Below are positions 6,791 through 13,256 of a DNA stretch of 13,256 bases, one piece after another. The position numbers were made by a program, and so were the translations under genes. The stretch's first letter is position 1. Each line of letters opens with the position of its first letter. This DNA comes from an uncultured Novosphingobium sp. (GTDB lineage: Bacteria; Pseudomonadota; Alphaproteobacteria; Sphingomonadales; Sphingomonadaceae): assembly GCA_937897535.1 (NCBI GenBank), contig CALCQB010000379.1, forward strand, positions 1 through 13,256, given 5' to 3'. Under the pieces are notes generated by a model. That model was not told the DNA's origin and did no database searches. It saw only the letters and a program-made list of their open reading frames with translations.

Positions 6791-6826
6791 AAACGGCCCC
6801 GGCGCAAGCCGGGGCCGTTTTCGTTT
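6791..6826 (+). terminator. Strong intrinsic terminator, probably bidirectional
   Basis: AAACGGCCCCGGC (6791-6803) pairs perfectly over 13 bp with GCCGGGGCCGTTT (6808-6820) around a GCAA tetraloop, followed by TCGTTT. This is a textbook rho-independent terminator for the small + strand transcript. Because the outer stem is AAAC/GTTT, the - strand also reads a GC-rich hairpin ending in GTTT. It lies 28 bases past the stop of the amidotransferase gene and can end the XrtA operon too. Confidence 0.92.
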
Positions 6827-6848
6827 GGGTGCTGCGTTTGAAAAAGGG

Positions 6849-8741
<1,893 letters not shown>

Positions 8742-8753
8742 TGGCCGCAGCGC

Positions 8754-10310
8754 TTAGCGAGGTTCGCCGATGCGGTCCATCCACGGCCCGATTTCGCCCA
8801 CGGCAGCCTCGAATGCGGCGAGCGAGGCGGCCGGATCGGTATCGGCGCTGCGTTCGCTCGACAGGATCAGCACGGCGGTAGGCCGCGCGCGGAGCAACAG
8901 GCGATCGCCGATCACCGCCAGTTTGAGCCGGGCGTTGCTGCCGGTCAGCGCCTTGCCGCTGCGGTACCAAGTGTGGGCGAGACGTTCGGTCGCCCCCTGA
9001 TAGACCAGCACTTCGCCTTTGCCCCCGGCTGGGGCGCCGACATTGCGGGACCATGACCAGGTTCCATCAGGTATCAATGCACCCTGCCCGAAGCCTCCGG
9101 CCTCGCGCCCTTCGGCCTGGGTCGCATAGAGCGCGTAGAACACGTCGATCCGGTGTCCGGACCGGTCGGCATAGGCGCCCAGCAGGCGGTGGTCCGCCCC
9201 GCCTGCACGCGGGTCCCACGGCGCGACAGGATTAAAGTCGACCCGCTGCCAGCCCGGCACGTCCGGAAGATAAATCTGCTGAGGCAGCGGCGCGGACAGC
9301 CGCTGGGCGGCGGCCGACCAACCCAGTCCAAGGCCAAGCAGCACGGCGGCGGCAACAAGCAGTTTGCTGGAAGAACCCGGTTTGCTCTCCCACCTGCTCA
9401 GCCAACGACTGGCATTGATCGCCTGCGGATCGATCATCGGCGCGTCGCGTGAGCGGTCGAAGAATTTCCACGACAGGGCCAATACCGCAGCGATCACCAG
9501 CGCGAAGAAAATCCAGCCATAGATCAAGTGATCGATCCCGGCCGCCTTCTCGATCCCGACATGCTGGGCGGCAAAGATCGTCCCCCAGGCCCGCACTCCG
9601 TTGGCCAGGATCGGCACCACCACGCACAGCGCCATGAAGCCCGCGCGGCGTTTCCAGCTGCGAAAGCCGATATTGGCGACCAGCGCGCCTAGCGCGATCA
9701 TCGCGATCAGGAACTTCACCCCCGAACAGGCCTCGGCCACTTCGAACAGCCCGGCCGGGGTATCGATGAACACGCCCTCGATCACCGCTGGAATTCCGCT
9801 GACCCCGACCAGCGCAATGGTCAGCTTGGCGGTGATAGTTTGCAGCGGCGGGACCAGCTCGTCCCCGAACGGCACCAGAAAACCGATGAAGAACAACGGA
9901 AACAGCAGCGCAGCGACGACCCGCGGGCCAAGCAGCAGCAAGGCGATCGCGGGCAGCATGGCCACCGCCCCGGCCTGGCGCAGCAGGTCGAACCCGGCAA
10001 AGCTGCCCAGCACCCAGACCAGCATGGCCAGCCCCAGTGGCAGCAGGCCCCATTTGCAGGGTCGCGGTTCAACCTGCTGCACTTCGGGCCAGCGCTGCCA
10101 GGCCAGCCAGGCAATGATCGGCGGAACCAGCAGGATGTGGTTGTAGGTTGAACTGTCCCACCACTGGCCGGCCATCGCCAGCCAATCGGGCCCGAAGATC
10201 AGGATCACTGCCAACCAGGCCAGCCCGAGTTGCAGCGCGGCCCTGCGCCAGACCGGCGAGACAGTGCTTGCCTGCTCCGGGATCGCTGCGATGGCCGCTT
10301 CAGGCGGCAT
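8754..10310 (-). CDS. xrtA: Exosortase A fused to EpsI domain
   Basis: This 518-residue protein joins an exosortase membrane domain (~20-285, about eight hydrophobic helices) to a C-terminal EpsI/DUF3485 domain (~320-518) after another helix (~321-340). The three exosortase signature residues are present: Cys195 in EACSG, Arg240 in LANGVRAWG and His261 in IDHLIYGW. Exosortases are inner-membrane cysteine transpeptidases that recognise C-terminal PEP-CTERM signals, cleave them and probably attach the protein to a cell-surface polymer. EpsI is named from methanolan polysaccharide synthesis. The ATG overlaps the glycosyltransferase stop by 11 bp, so the two are coupled. No PEP-CTERM protein is visible within the window, so the substrate must lie elsewhere. 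Confidence 0.95.
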   Translation of the reverse strand: MPPEAAIAAIPEQASTVSPVWRRAALQLGLAWLAVILIFGPDWLAMAGQWWDSSTYNHILLVPPIIAWLAWQRWPEVQQVEPRPCKWGLLPLGLAMLVWVLGSFAGFDLLRQAGAVAMLPAIALLLLGPRVVAALLFPLFFIGFLVPFGDELVPPLQTITAKLTIALVGVSGIPAVIEGVFIDTPAGLFEVAEACSGVKFLIAMIALGALVANIGFRSWKRRAGFMALCVVVPILANGVRAWGTIFAAQHVGIEKAAGIDHLIYGWIFFALVIAAVLALSWKFFDRSRDAPMIDPQAINASRWLSRWESKPGSSSKLLVAAAVLLGLGLGWSAAAQRLSAPLPQQIYLPDVPGWQRVDFNPVAPWDPRAGGADHRLLGAYADRSGHRIDVFYALYATQAEGREAGGFGQGALIPDGTWSWSRNVGAPAGGKGEVLVYQGATERLAHTWYRSGKALTGSNARLKLAVIGDRLLLRARPTAVLILSSERSADTDPAASLAAFEAAVGEIGPWMDRIGEPR

Positions 10311-11532
10311 GGCGCGGCGCGGCCTTGGCAGCCAGTCCCAGCAGCCCAGCGAGCGGCGCCAGTGTCGCCGGCCAGCTCAGCTGATCAGCGACATAGTGCC
10401 TTGCCCGCTGGCCCAGCTGCGCTGCGATTTCAGGTTGACCAGCCAGCTTCATCACCCGCGCGACCAACTCTTCATCGCTGGCCGCGATCGCCAGCTGCTC
10501 GCCGTCGCGCGCGCCGATCCCGGTTGCAGCACCGGGGGTCAGCACCACCGGCAGCGCCATCGCCATCGCTTCCAGCACCTTGTTCTGGACCCCGCGTGCG
10601 ATCTCCAGCGGAACGAGGGCCAGGTCGGCCCCGGCCAGCCAGGTTCGGATGTCGGTGACTTCACCCCAGACATGGCACCCGTCGCGGCCATGGAAGGCCT
10701 TGAGCGATTCGGGTGGGTTGCGGCCCACGACGTGAAAGCTTACGCCGGGCAAGCGCGCCCGGATGACCGGCATCAGCCGCGTGATTGCCCGCTCCGCCGC
10801 CGCAATGTTGGGGGCATAGTCCATCTGCCCGGTGAAGATCAGGCGGGGTCCGGGCAAGGCCAGCAGCCTCGGTTCTGCAACCACCGTCGCCGGATCGAAC
10901 ACCGCACAATCGATCCCGTTGCGCAGCGCCGCGACCTGACATTCGGGTGCGGCAAGCCGCGTGCGAAACAGCGCGGCCTCTTCGTCCGACACGAACAGGC
11001 TGACATCGGCCCGGTGCGTCAGGCGTGCTTCTTCGGCCGCCAACTGCCGACCTTCGCGCGCGTCGATCCAGGCTCGCGGGCCAGATCCGGCAGCGGCGTA
11101 AGCTTCGAACTTGGCCGAATCGACATCGACGAAATCGAGGATCATCCGGCCTTCGAACCAGTCTGGAACATATTGCCCCATCTGGCCGGAAAAGACGTAG
11201 ATCGCACTGATCGGTCGCTCGCGCAGCACGTGCTCGACGTAGCCCTGCAGCCGCGCGCTGTGGAACGCGGTCAGGCTGACCGGCTGGCCGCGGAGCAGCG
11301 CCTCGGCTCCGGCCAAGGCCAGCGGCTTGGTCCGGTGCACCAGGCAGTGGCTCGCGCAGAGTGCCGCCAGGGTCGGCTCCTGAAACAGGTCGGCAGCGTT
11401 TTCGGCAAAAGTTGCGACATGAACCGGCGCAAGTCCGGCGATATGCCGCAGGATGTGGGACGAGCGGATCTTGTCCCCCCGGTCAGGCGGAAACGGCATC
11501 CGGTGCGCCAGGAACAGGACCTCGGCACTCAC
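10300..11532 (-). CDS. XrtA-system glycosyltransferase (TIGR03087-like, GT-B fold)
   Basis: From GTG 11532 the product has 410 residues and starts MSAEVLFLAHRMPFPPDRGDKIRSSH, the typical opening of TIGR03087 sugar transferases of PEP-CTERM/XrtA loci. The C-terminal half holds the nucleotide-sugar-binding part of a GT-B enzyme: LIFTGQMDYAPN (231-242), FHVVGRNP (266-273) and GVQNKVLEAMAMALPVV (314-330), with E321 in the usual acidic position. It probably adds a sugar to a growing lipid-linked exopolysaccharide unit in the cytoplasm; donor and acceptor are unknown. An upstream ATG at 11595 would add 21 residues of low similarity and a 67-bp overlap. I prefer GTG 11532, because it makes a 4-bp GTGA overlap with the FemAB-like stop, as at the FemAB-like/deacetylase junction. 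Confidence 0.9.
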   Translation of the reverse strand: MSAEVLFLAHRMPFPPDRGDKIRSSHILRHIAGLAPVHVATFAENAADLFQEPTLAALCASHCLVHRTKPLALAGAEALLRGQPVSLTAFHSARLQGYVEHVLRERPISAIYVFSGQMGQYVPDWFEGRMILDFVDVDSAKFEAYAAAGSGPRAWIDAREGRQLAAEEARLTHRADVSLFVSDEEAALFRTRLAAPECQVAALRNGIDCAVFDPATVVAEPRLLALPGPRLIFTGQMDYAPNIAAAERAITRLMPVIRARLPGVSFHVVGRNPPESLKAFHGRDGCHVWGEVTDIRTWLAGADLALVPLEIARGVQNKVLEAMAMALPVVLTPGAATGIGARDGEQLAIAASDEELVARVMKLAGQPEIAAQLGQRARHYVADQLSWPATLAPLAGLLGLAAKAAPRHAA

Positions 11533-12605
11533 GCCAGACCCCGGGCGATGTGCGGTCCGATCCAGTTGGCGAGTTGCAGCGGGAGCCGCTTCCACAATTC
11601 GATCCTGGCCGAATTGGTGGCGCTGGTCGGGTCGGCATCGCGCGGACGCGCGCCGGGCGCGGTCCAGCTGGCATAGCTCAGCGGCTGCGGTTCGAACCCC
11701 CAGTTGCGCTTGAAGTCATACGGCCCGCTGCCGGTCTTCGAACGGCCGAAATCGAACCGGGTACAGCCGCGCCGCCGGGCATGAAGCATCAGTTCGTAAT
11801 ACATCCGGTCATTGGCGCGCAGCCGCCGGGCCTCCCACGTGCCGCCGCCCCAATAGGGCAACACCGCGTCCTTGTGGTAAAGTGAAAGCACCGAGGCGAC
11901 CGGTTTGTCGTGGTGGCGCACGGTCAGAATATCGGCATTGTCGCCAAAGCCATCGAGCACATTGCTGAACAGGCTTTGCGGGAAAACCGGGGTGCCGAGG
12001 TTGCGGACGCTTTCGGCATAGACCGCATAGTGCGCGGCGCGATCATGCGCAGAATTGCCGACTTCGACGGTCAGGTCATTGGCCAGGCCCTTGCGGACTT
12101 CGGCGCGCTGCTTGCGCGGGATCCAGGTCAGCTGCGCTTCGACGTCTGCGGCGAGCGCCGCTTCAAATCCGCAGTGTGAATCCTGCCGGACGGTCCACCC
12201 GGCCCGCGCCGTGGGCAGCAGCCCGCCGCGCAGTTCGGCCGCCGGGCACGAGCGGCGTAGCGCCAGTTCTTCGAGTGCGCCGAACAGCGCCTTGCCCGAA
12301 CGGTCGTCATTGGCCAGCACCCCGCCACCGACCGCAAAGCCGCTCGATACCATCACCCGCCCGAACAGCGACGAATGCGCCTCGGTCAACGGCAGGTAAG
12401 CGGTCAGCTCTCCGCCCTTTTCAGCGACCAATGCCAGCGCGCGGTTGCCGGTTCCGCGCGCCACTGCGTTCAGCCAGGCCGGGCGGTGAAAGGCGGTGCC
12501 TGAGGGATGATCGGTGACAAAGCGTTCGAGCCGCGCCGCCTCATCCCGGTCGCCAAGATCGACTTCTCGCAAGGCAATTGTCGCGGGACGGAACGGTGCG
12601 TTCAC
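11529..12605 (-). CDS. FemAB-like protein of the XrtA/PEP-CTERM system
   Basis: The 358-residue product resembles the FemAB-family proteins of PEP-CTERM loci (TIGR03019), with two GNAT-like halves. The conserved C-terminal stretch FDFGRSKTGSGPYDFKRNWG (284-303) and the preceding NDRMYYELMLHARRRGC helix are the most diagnostic parts; WIPRKQRAEVRKG (161-173) is the central basic helix of the family. FemAB enzymes transfer amino acids from aminoacyl-tRNA to peptidoglycan precursors. In XrtA loci a transfer of an aminoacyl or acyl group to the polysaccharide is assumed but not shown. Start and stop both form 4-bp GTGA overlaps with neighbours, so it is translated within the operon. Confidence 0.9.
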   Translation of the reverse strand: MNAPFRPATIALREVDLGDRDEAARLERFVTDHPSGTAFHRPAWLNAVARGTGNRALALVAEKGGELTAYLPLTEAHSSLFGRVMVSSGFAVGGGVLANDDRSGKALFGALEELALRRSCPAAELRGGLLPTARAGWTVRQDSHCGFEAALAADVEAQLTWIPRKQRAEVRKGLANDLTVEVGNSAHDRAAHYAVYAESVRNLGTPVFPQSLFSNVLDGFGDNADILTVRHHDKPVASVLSLYHKDAVLPYWGGGTWEARRLRANDRMYYELMLHARRRGCTRFDFGRSKTGSGPYDFKRNWGFEPQPLSYASWTAPGARPRDADPTSATNSARIELWKRLPLQLANWIGPHIARGLA

Positions 12606-13256
12606 GCCGCCAGCTCCACCGCCAGCGCGGCTTCGCGGTGCGCCAGCAGGTCCATCCGGCCCCAGGCAAAGTCACCGATCAGCTGACGGAGCTTGTCGCC
12701 CATCACAGTGAGGTTGGTGTAGTGCCGGACCCGCGACTTGAGCGAGGCGTTGGGCACGCGGGGCTGGTCGGGGTCGATTTCCCACGGGTGGAAATAGAAC
12801 ACTGCCGGACGCCGGTCGACCGAATTGACCTGGCGGATCGCCCAGCGCGAAAACCCATAGGGCAAGACCCGGAAGAAGCCCCCGCCCCCGGCCGCCAGCC
12901 GCTTGCCGGCGAAGTGCGCGGTGGTGACCGGGATCTCGATCAGATCGGACCACGGCAACGGCTTGAACGCAAAGCGCGGAGCCTCACGCCAACCGTAATG
13001 ATCGTGCGTGATCGGCGCTACCGACGACGAATATTCAAAGCCCTGCTCGTGCAGCGCCATGTAGGCCCACGGGGTGCGGCTATCGATCGAAAAGCTCGGC
13101 GCACGGTAGCCGGTGATCCGCTGCCCGCTGGCGTCCTCCAGAACCTTGCGGCTGCGCTCGAGATCGGCGGCGAACTCGGCCTGGTCGAACCGGAACACCC
13201 GTTCGTGATCCCAGCCATGGCTGGCCAGTTCGTGCCCGGCATCGACGATCCGCCGC
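12602..13256 (-). CDS. XrtA-system polysaccharide deacetylase, N-terminus outside window
   Basis: The frame is open to the window edge and runs through GHELASHGWDHERVFRFDQ, so the gene is truncated at its 5' end here; a GTG at 13198 is internal, not the start. 218 codons remain. SHGWDH is the metal-binding HxxxH motif of NodB/CE4 polysaccharide deacetylases, and GYRAPSFSID is the RxP motif. The C-terminal half (AGGGGFFRVLPYGFSRWAI, VFYFHPWEIDPDQPR) matches the DUF3473 extension of the XrtA-associated deacetylases (TIGR03006). The expected role is removal of N-acetyl groups from the exopolysaccharide. The catalytic Asp-Asp motif would lie in the missing part. It overlaps the FemAB-like gene by 4 bp. 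Confidence 0.93.
   Translation of the reverse strand, partial: RRIVDAGHELASHGWDHERVFRFDQAEFAADLERSRKVLEDASGQRITGYRAPSFSIDSRTPWAYMALHEQGFEYSSSVAPITHDHYGWREAPRFAFKPLPWSDLIEIPVTTAHFAGKRLAAGGGGFFRVLPYGFSRWAIRQVNSVDRRPAVFYFHPWEIDPDQPRVPNASLKSRVRHYTNLTVMGDKLRQLIGDFAWGRMDLLAHREAALAVELAA

Larger units (their letters stand above)
6689..6826 (+). ncRNA. Candidate small structured RNA with a 12-codon ORF
   Basis: A transcript of roughly 135-140 nt is predicted between the promoter at 6655-6682 and the strong terminator at 6791-6826. It would form three stem-loops. A leader hairpin (6694-6711) has GTCTC-ACAC-GAGAC as its core. A second hairpin pairs GCTTCTT (6753-6759) with AAGAAGC (6771-6777) and encloses the end of the ORF and its stop. 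The third is the terminator stem. Between the first and second lies an AGGAG ribosome site and a 12-codon ORF. The unit stands alone: the next gene rightward is on the opposite strand, so this is not a leader for a downstream gene. It could be a regulatory RNA, a micropeptide mRNA or both. I do not recognise it as a named RNA family. Confidence 0.5.

Noticed and set aside
6391..6848. tRNA, CRISPR array or insertion sequence in the largest gap
   Set aside because: No cloverleaf, no regularly spaced repeats, and no transposase or terminal inverted repeats are present.
10264..11676. A 470-codon open frame on the + strand opposite the glycosyltransferase
   Set aside because: It is a mirror frame of a well-supported gene, has no recognisable motif and runs into the FemAB-like gene.

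Overview
The window reads as a GC-rich alphaproteobacterial chromosome fragment, most likely a sphingomonad (Sphingomonadales, Sphingomonadaceae/Erythrobacteraceae type). The basis is GC-rich coding sequence, many GTG starts and stop-start overlaps, a ZapE ATPase next to succinate dehydrogenase, a ZnuD-like TonB receptor, a CHASE2-EAL protein and an XrtA (exosortase A) polysaccharide locus. This assignment is inference from gene content. The first 14 bases equal the 3' end of the Illumina TruSeq universal adapter, so the window starts at an untrimmed contig end.

Left part (15-1665, + strand): the last ~21 codons of what looks like sdhB (succinate dehydrogenase iron-sulfur subunit), then a PaaI-type hotdog thioesterase and the AFG1/ZapE-family ATPase. 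The genes are adjacent or overlap, as in an operon. They converge, with only 9 bp between them, on a TonB-dependent outer-membrane receptor (1675-3792, - strand) of ZnuD-like character. A Zur-box-like palindrome (3849-3863) lies upstream of the receptor, suggesting zinc-repressed metal uptake.

Middle part (3793-6848): a membrane CHASE2 sensor, degenerate GGDEF and intact EAL protein, a likely active c-di-GMP phosphodiesterase. It is followed by ~460 bp without a large gene, but this stretch is not empty. It holds a diverged direct duplication with a 12-bp perfect palindrome, an AT-rich segment with a weak Fur-like site and, at about 6655-6826, a compact stand-alone transcription unit: candidate promoter, leader hairpin, Shine-Dalgarno, 12-codon ORF, second hairpin and a perfect 13-bp terminator stem. 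I consider this small RNA/micropeptide unit the least explained element of the window.

Right part (6849-13256, all - strand): five tightly packed genes of the XrtA exopolysaccharide/protein-sorting system. In transcription order they are a polysaccharide deacetylase (cut by the window edge), a FemAB-like protein, a TIGR03087-type glycosyltransferase, exosortase A fused to an EpsI domain, and an asparagine-synthase-like amidotransferase. Their products are expected to build and modify an extracellular polysaccharide and to process PEP-CTERM proteins at the inner membrane. No PEP-CTERM substrate is encoded inside the window. Transcription of this operon probably ends at the same symmetrical hairpin that terminates the small RNA.
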